DNA of 38,274 nucleotides from Planctomycetota bacterium (GTDB lineage: Bacteria; JAJVIF01; JAPKYR01): positions 1-38,274 of the forward strand of contig JAUWTM010000019.1 in NCBI GenBank assembly GCA_030614715.1, given 5' to 3'. Positions 23,180 through 32,376 of the stretch are shown in pieces. The notes beneath the pieces are model-generated. The model worked only from the letters and a program-made list of their open reading frames with translations, had not been told where the DNA came from and ran no database searches. The translations under genes were made by a program, and so were the position numbers. Each line of letters opens with the position of its first letter. Positions within the stretch are counted from its first letter, which is position 1.

Positions 23180-25216
23180 CTATTCGTACCAAACATGGAG
23201 CTTACGGATGTGCCAGCCGCCATAAGTGCCGCCGGACGATGCTCCCCATTCTTCCAATGCAAAGCAGATCGCCCAGTTTTCACCAGCGTATTCGTTGCAT
23301 TCGAAATGAGACCAGGCAGGATCGGCTTCGGATGCGTATGTTCCGATGAAGTCCGCGTAACCAGGGTCATTGAAGTCCATACCGTCCACATACACGAGCC
23401 ATTCTTCGACCCAGTTCGCCTGCTGGTAATCAACACCGCCGTTATCCCAGGCAGTACCTACATCACCGTACGTAAATCCGTCCTCGGGCATCTCACCCCA
23501 GTGCCAGATTTCGAGGTGAATCGTTGTGAATTCACCAGCATCGGGGAACTGGATGTACGGTGTACGGCAGGCTGTCCATAATTCGTCGGGATAATCTCCG
23601 CATTCGTACTCATCCCATGCGTTGATGTCCGGGCAGTACTCCCAGTGCGGATCATCCCACGTGCCGTCGACAATGTCGCCATCGTCGACCATTCCATCGT
23701 AAAGATAGAGTGTCGTTGCTCCACCAATATCCTGGCAGGTCACGGTAAGAGGATAAGCATTAACAGGAAGATTGATCGAGTCAGTGACCTGGCAGTCGAT
23801 CACGTACTCGTAACCGATCTCAGCAGGGACGTCGTTTGTCCAGTCCACCGGAAATGTACCGGCGTCGTCACCGGGACCGCTGAACTCGACTATCGACGTG
23901 CTGACCGATGTGACAGTCCAGTCGTAAGTGAGTGTGTCAAGATCGGGATCGTTTGCGGTCACTGTGTAATCCTTGGTGTCTGTCTGCAGGAATGTCAGAT
24001 CTCCAGAAACACCGTCGGTAATGACCGGGGGGCCGTTGCCGGTATAAGGCTCATCCGCAACGAAAAGGTCGAACCGGAAGAAGCCTGCAAGGATATCACT
24101 TTGAGCATCGTTCGGGATGCCGAACGGCCCTGTGTATACGTTAGGGTCGGCTTCACCGATAACCCAGAGCTCGTTGCCTTCGGTGCCGGTTACGTTATCA
24201 GCTGGAATCTCCACGTGCCAGATGGCGTAGTGGTCGCCGCTTTCAGTTGGAGTCATCTCAGCCAGTGATAACTCGTACGGTGCACTCAACACTGTCGACT
24301 CAATGAACAGCAATGATGGGATGCTGTCCCAGAAGAACATCCCGATGTCGAGAATCAGGTCTCCGCCGTTATCCGTTGGATCGACGAAGTAAATATGGGG
24401 AGTTATGGTCAGGTCGCATGCCATTGGATCCGAGCCGTTGGCAGGATGCACGTCGGCTGCCTGCCAGTTCGCGAGAATCGAGTAATCGAAACTCACTGCG
24501 GGAACCGGTAGCGGGAATCGAATCTGGTAGTTTCGCGTATTTGTGGTTCCCGAGGAGAACACACCGTCATCGGTCGTGCCCGCGAGAAAAGCGTAAGCGC
24601 TCACGCTCTCAGTAATGCCGTCCGCGAAGTATTTATACGGATTCAGCGTTGCGGTACCATCGACAGTGCCTGCGCTGTATAGGCCGGGGGTGTATCCGCC
24701 TACACCTGGAACGATGAATTCAGGCTTGTTATGCCACCGTGTGTACCCGTCAGCGTTCAGCAGGTACTGGTCGACGTTCAATGTCGGGTAAACCAGATCG
24801 CCGTTGTAAGCCATCGTGGCTGACCCGTTGGAGATCAGGGTTCCCCTTACGTCGTATCCGTTGAACTGGGGTTTTCCCGGAAGCGGATGCATGATGGATA
24901 CATCAATGTTGACGTCGAGGTAAGTTCCCTGGTTGTCGACATTGTTGAACAGGAATCCCAGTGTCATGGGATTGCTGTTAAGGAAAGTGTTGATATTCAG
25001 CGTATGCTGGACGTTTCGATTAGCCACAGCCTCTACGGTCTGTGCTTCGATGTCCATGTACACGGTGTAATAACCCCACATCTGGGTCTGGGATTGCGTT
25101 ACCTGTGCATTATTAATTTCGGGGTCAGGAGTCAAGGGGCTGACTCCTGTTCCGGAACATCCCAGTGCCAGTAAAACAGTAATAAGAACGGCTGTCAGTG
25201 CCGCCAGTCGGTTCAT
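23180..25216 (-). CDS. Large lipoprotein with N-terminal conserved domain, Ig-like and jelly-roll-like domains
   Basis: A 678-residue predicted lipoprotein (MNRLAALTAVLITVLLALGC, lipobox ALGC). Residues about 40-330 form a domain shared with the lipoprotein at 33919-36558: WGYYTVYMD, MHPLPGKPQFNGYDVRGT, YLLNADGYTRWHNKPEF and LNPYKYFADG have direct counterparts there. Residues about 410-500 look like a PKD/cadherin-like domain (YTVTANDPDLDTLTYDWTV). The last 170 residues, rich in Trp and acidic residues (GEFTTIHLEIWHWGEMPEDG, GTYGGWHIRKLHVWYE), suggest a jelly-roll carbohydrate-binding-like fold. The ATG follows GGGAGGTCATT. It is likely an outer-face protein; binding partners are unknown. Confidence 0.82.
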   Translation of the reverse strand: MNRLAALTAVLITVLLALGCSGTGVSPLTPDPEINNAQVTQSQTQMWGYYTVYMDIEAQTVEAVANRNVQHTLNINTFLNSNPMTLGFLFNNVDNQGTYLDVNIDVSIMHPLPGKPQFNGYDVRGTLISNGSATMAYNGDLVYPTLNVDQYLLNADGYTRWHNKPEFIVPGVGGYTPGLYSAGTVDGTATLNPYKYFADGITESVSAYAFLAGTTDDGVFSSGTTNTRNYQIRFPLPVPAVSFDYSILANWQAADVHPANGSDPMACDLTITPHIYFVDPTDNGGDLILDIGMFFWDSIPSLLFIESTVLSAPYELSLAEMTPTESGDHYAIWHVEIPADNVTGTEGNELWVIGEADPNVYTGPFGIPNDAQSDILAGFFRFDLFVADEPYTGNGPPVITDGVSGDLTFLQTDTKDYTVTANDPDLDTLTYDWTVTSVSTSIVEFSGPGDDAGTFPVDWTNDVPAEIGYEYVIDCQVTDSINLPVNAYPLTVTCQDIGGATTLYLYDGMVDDGDIVDGTWDDPHWEYCPDINAWDEYECGDYPDELWTACRTPYIQFPDAGEFTTIHLEIWHWGEMPEDGFTYGDVGTAWDNGGVDYQQANWVEEWLVYVDGMDFNDPGYADFIGTYASEADPAWSHFECNEYAGENWAICFALEEWGASSGGTYGGWHIRKLHVWYE

Positions 25217-25417
25217 AATGACCTCCCTGGTACTTGTTGTTTATCTATCTGAACGTGTCTTCGCTCACTGATGTAAAAATTGCCTGTCGGATAAAACGAT
25301 ATTACTTTTATAGAATGTAATAATGCCATATCACACCGAAAAATACCAGTCCGGACGGCATGATCCATCGGCATATGTCACCGCGACAGTTGATTATAGT
25401 GATTTTTTTCGGGATTG

Positions 25418-27808
25418 CTACCTGCCGGGCTGTGGAGCTCGCCAGGCCGACCATGATGCGCGACGGATCGCGTTTACATGCTTGGAGGTGACCTTCCGTC
25501 CTGAATACCTGACAGTTTCATACGCGTCGACGATTTTCGAAACATTGTCACCCCAGGATGGGCTGATGTAATCCGCCTGGATAGCACAGTCGGTCTCGGT
25601 AGCTATTAATTCGGGGTTAATTCCATACCTGATTAACATCCGCTTGATCCGTCGAAGCGATGACCGTCCCAGGTACAGAGCCTCATGCCTGTTACGGTCA
25701 GGGTCGAGGAGCCTTCGGAGGAGGAACAGTCCGGCAAGTATGGTAAACGCAAGAACAAGGAGAGCAGCGTATGTGATCCTGCCCGATTTGTTGCGAATCA
25801 GCAGCGGGTCCACGTATTCCTCGAAGTCCAGCTGCCTCTGGTTTACGAAGTACCGTGTACCACTGTAGAAATTGGTAATTGCAGGTATGACCTTTCCCCT
25901 GATGTGCCCGACAGGATCGTACACGTAGAGATTTTCAACGGCGTTATGGAAGAGAAGCCATCCGCTGGCGGCCTTTTCACCGATCCCCTGGTACCAGGTC
26001 TGCGGTGTCGGGTCGAACTCAACCCAGCCGATCTCAGGCCAGAAAATCTCAACCCACGCGTGGGCGTGACGTTCCTGGACTACGTAACGGTTTCGAAGCA
26101 GATTGTAATTGCCTGTTGTGTAGCCAGTGACCACCCTCGATGGAATTCCGATCGACCTGCTGAGTACTGCCAGTGATGTCGAAAAGTACTCGCAGTGTCC
26201 GCGACGGTGGATCCAGTCGAAAAGGAAGTATTCAACGGCGTCAGCTTCCGACGGTACAGCGGACGGTGGGTTGAGGGAATACTTGTAGTTTGATTTCAGC
26301 CAGTGTTCGAGTGCCCTGACCTTCTCGTACACGGTGTCCATTCCCGCCGTGATTTCAAATGCCTTCGCCCTGATCTGCGAATAATTATATCCCGGGAAGT
26401 TATCCTCACCGTCACTATCAGGCACTCCACTCGATCCGCGCTCAGGAAGCTGTGTATATCGATCGACGAACTCCTCGTGGTTCCGCGCGTACTCGTTCGG
26501 GTCATAATCGTACGCCATGAGGTAGCTGCCCTGCGCGAAATGCTTACGGCTTGTCACCTGATAGCTTTGACCGGCAACCATCGAGTCACCCGATGGGGGC
26601 GGAAATATTGTGAAGGTATCGTCGATAACGACTGCCGGTACCGGTAACGATAATTCAACCGGCTGCCATGCCGTGAACACGATTCCCGGCAGGCTTGTTT
26701 CCAGATAAAACGTCTGGGTGATCTCGTCCTTGTAGATGGCCGGATCTAGTTTAATCCCGGCGTTGGTCTGATCGCTGCCGATTTCACCGTGATACTGCGT
26801 GTGACGTCCGGCCGGGTGTTCGAGTGACCAGACCGATGTCGCGATGTCGTCTCCCTGGATCCAGCCGCGACCGGTGTAGACATCGAAACACTTACCCCTC
26901 CAGTAAGATGGCAGGTTGCTTTCGACCTCCATTACTGTCTCTGTCGATGTCGAATTTTCAAGCAGGCGGCCTCGTGCGATATTGAACTCGGTGTCGAATC
27001 CAGTGAAATACTGAGCCTGCATGCCAGGGGAGCCGCCGGTCAGCAGTGCTTCCTCGGATTCAGGATCGGTGTTGAAATTTGTGTCACCGAACATATCCAG
27101 GATGGGATTGTCGGCTCCGGGGGTCGCTGAATGGTCGACAGTGAAGTAAAAACCGCTTGCTATGAAGAATGCAAGCAGGACCGTGGGCATGGTGGCACGT
27201 ACAGCGGGCCAGAAATACCTCATCAACTGCTTCGGCGGCTTCTGGGATATCGGGACAGGAGCGTACTCCTCGAGAAAATCGTACGTGTACTCCAGCTGCG
27301 ACCGCTTTGCCTTCCTGCCCGGAAGCCTGGCGAACTCGTCGACATTTCCAAGGAAGAGCGCGAGTCCCAGGGTGAGCATGAATCCCAGCAGGCAGTAGAC
27401 GAAATCGGCCGAGAACGAGGGAATCGCCGAAAAAACCATTAGGGTCAGGCTGATTACAAGCGGGTAGAGGAAATCCTGGATCCTGAAGAGCTTGAAGCAT
27501 CTCAGAACCAGCATCACCGCCAGCATCTCACCGAGGTATGTACCGAAAGCCAGCTTGTCGTTGTAAATGTGGTAGCCGTAATAGATAAATACAGCCAGAC
27601 CCGCTGTGTCCAGCATCAGCCCGAGCGCTACGTAGTGACGGGACGTGAGGATATATCCAGTCATCACCGCCACGACGAGAAGCCCGATCAGGATCCAGCG
27701 CATATGGTCGTTGGGGAGTATCAGGTAAACAGTGTTGAGCGCGAGGGCATAGACGCCAAGGTAAGCGACGTAGACAAGGAAGTTAGGTTTGCCCTGCTGC
27801 TCGTACAT
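25418..27808 (-). CDS. TgpA-like membrane transglutaminase
   Basis: A 796-residue inner-membrane protein. Six or so helices occupy residues about 8-225 (DUF3488/TgpA N-terminal region), followed by a periplasmic part containing a transglutaminase core. The catalytic triad is Cys539 (RRGHCEYFS), His583 (HAHAWVEIFW) and Asp599 (EFDPT). A last helix at about 700-720 (ITYAALLVLAFTILAGLFLL) leads to a C-terminal DUF4129-like tail. The family is membrane-bound with a periplasmic transglutaminase domain; in Pseudomonas TgpA is essential. These genes often sit next to a MoxR ATPase and a DUF58 protein, which are absent here. It lies 157 bp downstream of a four-gene cluster on the same strand. The Shine-Dalgarno is weak. 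Confidence 0.92.
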   Translation of the reverse strand: MYEQQGKPNFLVYVAYLGVYALALNTVYLILPNDHMRWILIGLLVVAVMTGYILTSRHYVALGLMLDTAGLAVFIYYGYHIYNDKLAFGTYLGEMLAVMLVLRCFKLFRIQDFLYPLVISLTLMVFSAIPSFSADFVYCLLGFMLTLGLALFLGNVDEFARLPGRKAKRSQLEYTYDFLEEYAPVPISQKPPKQLMRYFWPAVRATMPTVLLAFFIASGFYFTVDHSATPGADNPILDMFGDTNFNTDPESEEALLTGGSPGMQAQYFTGFDTEFNIARGRLLENSTSTETVMEVESNLPSYWRGKCFDVYTGRGWIQGDDIATSVWSLEHPAGRHTQYHGEIGSDQTNAGIKLDPAIYKDEITQTFYLETSLPGIVFTAWQPVELSLPVPAVVIDDTFTIFPPPSGDSMVAGQSYQVTSRKHFAQGSYLMAYDYDPNEYARNHEEFVDRYTQLPERGSSGVPDSDGEDNFPGYNYSQIRAKAFEITAGMDTVYEKVRALEHWLKSNYKYSLNPPSAVPSEADAVEYFLFDWIHRRGHCEYFSTSLAVLSRSIGIPSRVVTGYTTGNYNLLRNRYVVQERHAHAWVEIFWPEIGWVEFDPTPQTWYQGIGEKAASGWLLFHNAVENLYVYDPVGHIRGKVIPAITNFYSGTRYFVNQRQLDFEEYVDPLLIRNKSGRITYAALLVLAFTILAGLFLLRRLLDPDRNRHEALYLGRSSLRRIKRMLIRYGINPELIATETDCAIQADYISPSWGDNVSKIVDAYETVRYSGRKVTSKHVNAIRRASWSAWRAPQPGR

Positions 27809-27965
27809 TGCTTTTTTAAATTCCAGCCACCCGATCCAGGGGTTGCACCCAAGATCTCCTGAAGTAGACAGTATATTTTACCACGAGACGGGCCGATAAC
27901 GGGCGTTTATACCTAATTAGATTTGGCAGGGACCGTAACGGTTCATGGTGGAAATTCGATTGCGC

Positions 27966-28355
27966 TCAATCGAAATAGTGGACGTGGACCTTGTCGTCGT
28001 ACTTTTTAAGTTCTTCGTCGATTAATTTCCGGTGTTCTTCGGTAACTTCATTTCCCAGGACGATCCGTGCCCGGTTCAGGCCCATTGAGTCACGATACGT
28101 GATACCAGACAGGACAAGTCTCGGCATTTCGTACTCGAAGGGCTCCAGAACACTGTATTCACCGAAGAGAACGAGTAACTGCTCACCGATTACCAACGCC
28201 ATGGACGCCTTTCCGGGTGAAGCCTCCCCCCTCAGAACCCGAATCTGCTCGAATACGTGCTCCGGGCATCCGCAATTGAGTTCCCCGGTTGAAAAATCAT
28301 GGACCTTTGCGGTGAAGATCTCTATTTCTTTCTCGAAATCAGCTATTTTTCCCAT
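27966..28355 (-). CDS. Small hypothetical protein with CGC motif
   Basis: A 129-residue soluble protein of no family I recognise. Visible features are ELNCGCPEHVFEQIRVLR (residues about 25-42), where the two Cys and the His could bind metal, a hydrophobic strand pair (ASMALVIGEQLLVLFGEY), and a C-terminal charged helix with the ending VHVHYFD. It is the last gene of a tight cluster (7 bp from the preceding gene), so it is co-transcribed with the two small membrane proteins and the TPR lipoprotein. Confidence 0.7.
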   Translation of the reverse strand: MGKIADFEKEIEIFTAKVHDFSTGELNCGCPEHVFEQIRVLRGEASPGKASMALVIGEQLLVLFGEYSVLEPFEYEMPRLVLSGITYRDSMGLNRARIVLGNEVTEEHRKLIDEELKKYDDKVHVHYFD

Positions 28356-28361
28356 GGTTGG

Positions 28362-28562
28362 TCAGTCTTTCTGCTCCCTCTTAACAGCATCCATGAATAG
28401 TTTAATCGCCATACCGACAAGTGCGCCTATGGCGAGTGCCATCGGGATGACCGGCGCGATCTCCTGGTATATCCAGAAGATGAGGATTGTCACTGCGAAG
28501 GCAACCGCCACCCCGAACAGGGCATATGAAATGAGCGTTTTAATGGGAGTCTTTTTTTTCAT
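28362..28562 (-). CDS. Small two-helix membrane protein
   Basis: A 66-residue protein with two hydrophobic helices, about residues 11-30 (SYALFGVAVAFAVTILIFWI) and 36-54 (PVIPMALAIGALVGMAIKLF), and a basic N-terminus. No family is recognised. The gap to the preceding gene is 15 bp and to the next 6 bp, which supports it as a real member of the operon despite its size. Confidence 0.65.
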   Translation of the reverse strand: MKKKTPIKTLISYALFGVAVAFAVTILIFWIYQEIAPVIPMALAIGALVGMAIKLFMDAVKREQKD

Positions 28563-28577
28563 TGAATCCTTCTTGTT

Positions 28578-28910
28578 CTAACCCTGCATTAAGCCATACA
28601 GCCAAGTATCCTGAACCTGTTCCGCGTGCTTTATCGACTGGTCCACGAACCAGTGGAGCCATACGACAATACCATAGACAATGATGCCGAATATGGCCAG
28701 CAGTCGACTGACCAGGGGTCGGCGGGGCCTCAGGTATATCACCACGAATGCGGCGAGAGTGTTGGCAATGAGTTTTATATAGACAAACGTTATTTCCCTG
28801 TCGGCCAGCAGACGTGCGAACAGGGGATTCAGCTCACCTGCCTCCTCGTGATGCATGAGGGTCCACGTGAGATCAACAATCATCAGGATGTACATTATAA
28901 AAATGTCCAT
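28578..28910 (-). CDS. DUF5658-like small membrane protein
   Basis: A 110-residue membrane protein with about three helices. The stretch DLTWTLMHHEEAGELNPLFARLLADREITFVYIKLIANTL fits the DUF5658 pattern (a helix, ELNP, then a conserved Phe/Lys region). No enzymatic residue is known for the family. It lies 10 bp downstream of the TPR lipoprotein gene and 15 bp upstream of the two-helix protein. Confidence 0.7.
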   Translation of the reverse strand: MDIFIMYILMIVDLTWTLMHHEEAGELNPLFARLLADREITFVYIKLIANTLAAFVVIYLRPRRPLVSRLLAIFGIIVYGIVVWLHWFVDQSIKHAEQVQDTWLYGLMQG

Positions 28911-28920
28911 TGCTCAGCCT

Positions 28921-29760
28921 TTACAATCCTGTCTCCGCTTCCAGCTCCGTTATCCTTTCCAGTGCTTCTTCGTGCATGGCTTCACGCTGGGGTGTTATGA
29001 AGCCCTGTCCGACCGTCTGTGGTGCGATTTCGTATATTACTTCGAACAACCGCCAGAATCTGAGCGACCGGTCACTGTCTCCGAGGCGCTCGTAGGAGGT
29101 CGCCAGCAGGTGATAGCTCTCCAGGTGGCTCGAATCACTTGCTATCGAGCGTTTGAGGTAATTGATGGCATCCTTGTACTTGTCACGGTCACCGTCCTCC
29201 TCTGCTCGGAGGAACTGGAGATGCGCTGTGCGGTAATAAAGTTCAGGATTATATGGAATCTGACCGCACGCAGATGACAATATTCGATAGGCCTCCTCAT
29301 AGAGGGTCTCGAGTTCAGTAAGTGATTCGATATAACCAGTCAGAGCCTCACCGGCTGCGTCCGGCAGTCCCGGCTCCGGGACAAAATCAATTGTAATGCT
29401 CTCCGGGTCGATTCCAAGTCCCGTGAGTTCGGCTTTTCGACGAGTCAGGCTTGCCCGGCCGGCATTGATCCCGTCGATCAGCACGTTCAACAGCTCGAAA
29501 GTTACCCCGATGTCCCCGGCATAAAGCTCAACGCCAGTTGTCAGGGAGTGATGGTATTCTGCCTGCATTCCTGCGTCCTGGTAAAACCGCGCGAGACGCA
29601 CCATCGCCCGCATCTGGCTGCGGCTGACCGCGCTTCCGTGACGCTCCCGGAACGGGACAAGCCATGGATTGGTTATCACGTCGCCGGAATCAGTACAACT
29701 GATATTCAAGACGAAGAAAATCGCCAGGAGGAGCAGGAGAATTAACCTTGGTCTGACCAC
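28921..29760 (-). CDS. TPR-containing lipoprotein
   Basis: A 279-residue protein with a signal peptide of the lipoprotein type (MVRPRLILLLLLAIFFVLNI followed by the lipobox Cys, LNISC). TPR-like helical pairs are visible at about residues 50-90, 150-195 (AYRILSSACGQIPYNPELYY) and 200-255 (DAINYLKRSIASDSSHLESY, LLATSYERLGDSDRSLRFWR). It leads the four-gene cluster and is divergent from the acidic PPC-domain gene at 29933. A role as an envelope scaffold is plausible but inferred. Confidence 0.8.
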   Translation of the reverse strand: MVRPRLILLLLLAIFFVLNISCTDSGDVITNPWLVPFRERHGSAVSRSQMRAMVRLARFYQDAGMQAEYHHSLTTGVELYAGDIGVTFELLNVLIDGINAGRASLTRRKAELTGLGIDPESITIDFVPEPGLPDAAGEALTGYIESLTELETLYEEAYRILSSACGQIPYNPELYYRTAHLQFLRAEEDGDRDKYKDAINYLKRSIASDSSHLESYHLLATSYERLGDSDRSLRFWRLFEVIYEIAPQTVGQGFITPQREAMHEEALERITELEAETGL

Positions 29761-29861
29761 GTAACAAGTTTATCACGAATACAATACGTGGACACCTTTC
29801 AGGGCACGGATCAAGTGCGTTATAGCTATTTTTGGATTTTTAAGCTAAATTACTTCCAATT

Positions 29862-29883
29862 AAGGGCAAGAACGCTTACCCTT
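29862..29883. promoter_or_regulatory. Imperfect palindrome in the divergent promoter region
   Basis: AAGGGCAAG/CTTACCCTT, nine bases per arm with one mismatch and a 4-nt loop, lies 50-70 bp before the PPC gene, just upstream of a possible -10 (TAATAA, 29893-29898). It could be an operator acting on one or both divergent genes. No more specific site is visible in 29761-29932. Confidence 0.3.
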
Positions 29884-29932
29884 TTCCGATATGTAATAAA
29901 TAAAACTCTAACTGCCATGACAGGAGGATCAG

Positions 29933-30700
29933 ATGAGTAAAATACTTTCCATTTTCTTAGCAACATTTATGCTGCTGGCATTTGCTCTCGTGCCGGTAAT
30001 CGCACAGGAAGGCCCCGACGAGTGGGAGTCTAACGATGACTGGGAGCTTGCAGATGTGATCGAAGGCTACATCATTGAAGCTGAGATCGGTGACGATGAT
30101 GACGAGCACGACTGGTTTGTGCTGGAAGGCCAGGAGGGATATCATCCCACTTTCACGATCTACTTCGATGAGGATGAACTTGAAGTTGACTGGGAAATCT
30201 GGTCGGACGATGACGTCGTCGCATACCTGGATGACTGGGGTGCCCCGGAATCGATAACAGTGGATGTGCCCGGTGAATGTTACATCCACGTGTGGTGGTG
30301 GTCAGGTGAGGGTGAATACACTATCGAAATCGAACCCGAAGAAGATGACTGGGAGCCGCTCGATGACGACTGCGAAGGTCCGGATGAGTGGGAGCCCAAT
30401 GATGAAGACGGTCTTGCTGATGAGATCGATGGCTTTTTTATCGAAGGATATGCCTGCGAGGATGACGATGACTGGTTCGTCCTTGAAGGCCAGGAAGGTC
30501 GCAACCCGGAGATCACACTCTGGTACGATGAGGACGAGTGCGACATCGACCTCGAGATCTACTCCGGAGATGAGTGGGTAGGATCACTTACAGGTGTTGA
30601 CAGCCCTGACAGCGATGATTTCCGAGTTCCCGGTCTCTGTTACATCCACGTTTATGCGTTTGAAGGAGAGGGCTGGTACGAGATCGAAATCGAGCCGTAA
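29933..30700 (+). CDS. Acidic exported protein with two PPC-like domains
   Basis: A 255-residue protein with a signal peptide (MSKILSIFLATFMLLAFALV, cleavage at IAQ-EG). Two repeats, about residues 26-136 and 148-255, follow the pre-peptidase C-terminal (PPC, PF04151) layout: E(S/P)ND at the start, DDWFVLEGQEG in the middle, then strands (EVDWEIWSDD, DIDLEIYSGDEWVG) and a final CYIHVYAFEGEGWYEIEI. The protein is extremely acidic, with clusters such as DDDDEHDW, and may bind cations. GGAGGATCAG precedes the ATG. PPC domains usually sit at the end of secreted proteases as targeting or folding modules, but here no catalytic domain is present. It is first in a run of five such genes. Confidence 0.8.
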   Translation: MSKILSIFLATFMLLAFALVPVIAQEGPDEWESNDDWELADVIEGYIIEAEIGDDDDEHDWFVLEGQEGYHPTFTIYFDEDELEVDWEIWSDDDVVAYLDDWGAPESITVDVPGECYIHVWWWSGEGEYTIEIEPEEDDWEPLDDDCEGPDEWEPNDEDGLADEIDGFFIEGYACEDDDDWFVLEGQEGRNPEITLWYDEDECDIDLEIYSGDEWVGSLTGVDSPDSDDFRVPGLCYIHVYAFEGEGWYEIEIEP

Positions 30701-30730
30701 CGGTCCTTCTACTATCGAATTGAAAAAAAT

Positions 30731-30757
30731 CCCCGGACTGCAGTCCGGGGTTTCTTT
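30731..30757 (+). terminator. Intrinsic terminator after the two-domain PPC gene
   Basis: CCCCGGACTG/CAGTCCGGGG, a perfect 20-bp palindrome, followed by TTTCTTT. Confidence 0.85.
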
Positions 30758-30980
30758 ATACAGAAGGCTGACCATCGCGATCATAGATGTATCCCGGTGG
30801 TTTCCATAAGCCCTTTAGTGGAGTGTTCAAAATCATGAGGGTCATTAGCAGGTTGTAATGAGCAGGGATAGACCTTTCAGGATTAAAAGGTTAAAATATC
30901 CGAAATCAATCAAATGCAATGAAATTTAATGTATTCGTGATATTATTGCTCTAATCCCAAAGAGAGGACAGGAGAATTCA

Positions 30981-32141
30981 ATGAAAACCTTCTCAATCAC
31001 AATTGGCTGCATTCTTCTACTTCTATTCGCCCTTGCTCCGGTAATGGCGCAGGAAGGACCGGATGAATGGGAGTCAAACGACGACATGGACCTGGCTGAC
31101 ACGATCGATGGCTACATCATCGAGGGTGAGATCGGCCGCCATGGCGATGAAGACGACTGGTTCGTTCTCGAAGGCCAGGAGGGATACTTTCCCACAATCA
31201 CAATCTTCTACGACGATTACGACTGCGACATCGATGTTGAAATCTACTCCGACGACGAATATGTCGGTGGCCTGACAAGCGTCAACAGTCCTGATTCCGG
31301 TCAATTCGACATACCGGGTGTGTGCTACATCCACGTCTACATTTTTGACGGGCGTGGTGAATACACTATCGAGATCGAGCCCGGAGATGGTGGACGTGAT
31401 CGAGACCGAGATCGAGACCGTGACCGGGACGATGGTCGACGTGGCAGGGGCTGTGAAGGCCCCGATGAAAATGAGCCCAACGACTCAAGGCGCAATGCTG
31501 ATTTCATCGATGGCTACGAAATCGAAGGCTATGCCTGTGAAGGCGAAGAGGACTGGTTCGTTCTCGATGGCCAGGAGGGCTACTATCCCTACATCAACAT
31601 CTTCTACGATGACTACGAATGCGACATCGACGTTGAGATCTACAGCGACCGCGACCTCGTTGGTACCCTTTCAGATGTCAGCAGTCCCGACGGTGATGAA
31701 TTCGATGTAGAAGGCGAGTGCTACCTGATGGTCTACGCCTATGACGGCGAAGGCGAATACTACATCGAAATCGATCCGCAGGGCGATTACAACGGCGGTT
31801 ATGACGATGACTGCGAAGGACCAGATGAATGGGAGCCCAACGACGACATGGACATGGCTGATGGAATCGATGGATACATCATCGAAGGTTATGCCTGCGA
31901 AGGTGACGGCGACTGGTTCAGGCTCGAAGGCCAGGAGGGTACACGACCCGAAATCACGCTATATTATGATGACTATGAGTGTGACATCGATCTTGAGGTC
32001 TACTCCGGTGACGAGTACGTCGGTGGCCTTTCATCAACTTCTAGCCCGGACTCCGATGACTTCCGCGTCCCCGATGTCTGCTACATCTACGTCTATTCGT
32101 TCGATGGTGAAGGCTGGTACGAAGTCGAAATCAATCCGTAA
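30981..32141 (+). CDS. Acidic exported protein with three PPC-like domains
   Basis: A 386-residue homologue of the preceding protein with three domains at about residues 26-138, 162-275 and 281-386. The signal peptide is MKTFSITIGCILLLLFALAP with cleavage at MAQ-EG. Each domain has EPND or ESND, a DWFVLEGQEGY block (DWFRLEGQEGT in domain 3), CDIDVEIYSD and CYIHVY. Domains 1 and 2 are joined by a linker of alternating Asp and Arg (DRDRDRDRDRDD, about residues 144-155), unlike anything else in the window. It is separated from its upstream neighbour by a terminator, so it has its own promoter, not clearly visible (AT-rich 30900-30960). GGACAGGAG precedes the ATG. Confidence 0.8.
   Translation: MKTFSITIGCILLLLFALAPVMAQEGPDEWESNDDMDLADTIDGYIIEGEIGRHGDEDDWFVLEGQEGYFPTITIFYDDYDCDIDVEIYSDDEYVGGLTSVNSPDSGQFDIPGVCYIHVYIFDGRGEYTIEIEPGDGGRDRDRDRDRDRDDGRRGRGCEGPDENEPNDSRRNADFIDGYEIEGYACEGEEDWFVLDGQEGYYPYINIFYDDYECDIDVEIYSDRDLVGTLSDVSSPDGDEFDVEGECYLMVYAYDGEGEYYIEIDPQGDYNGGYDDDCEGPDEWEPNDDMDMADGIDGYIIEGYACEGDGDWFRLEGQEGTRPEITLYYDDYECDIDLEVYSGDEYVGGLSSTSSPDSDDFRVPDVCYIYVYSFDGEGWYEVEINP
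31393..31442 (+). repeat. Hexameric microrepeat coding for an Asp-Arg linker
   Basis: GAYMGN-type hexamers (CGAGAC, CGAGAT, CGTGAC) repeat six to seven times in frame inside the three-domain PPC gene and encode DRDRDR. It looks like a slippage-prone tract that lengthened the linker between domains 1 and 2. Confidence 0.7.
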
Positions 32142-32174
32142 ACATCGAAGCAGAATCTGACATTGAATCCAACA

Positions 32175-32199
32175 CCCCGGATTAAATCCGGGGTTTTTT
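32175..32199 (+). terminator. Intrinsic terminator after the three-domain PPC gene
   Basis: CCCCGGATT/AATCCGGGG with a single-base loop, followed by six T residues. The stem core is nearly the same as at 30731, suggesting a recurrent terminator type. The remainder of 32200-32376 shows no gene. Confidence 0.88.
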
Positions 32200-32376
32200 C
32201 TATGCTCCTGACGTGTAATCAGAGCGTGTATCAGGACCCAGACAATAGAACCCAGCCTTGCATTAAATCAATGTCGACTAATTCGTTCTGCCGGCATTGT
32301 ATACTATGGTAAATTAGTGTAAAATTGTGTAGCCTCCAATGTTGACCTTGACCTGCCCCTTGCCCGGAGGCATCCT

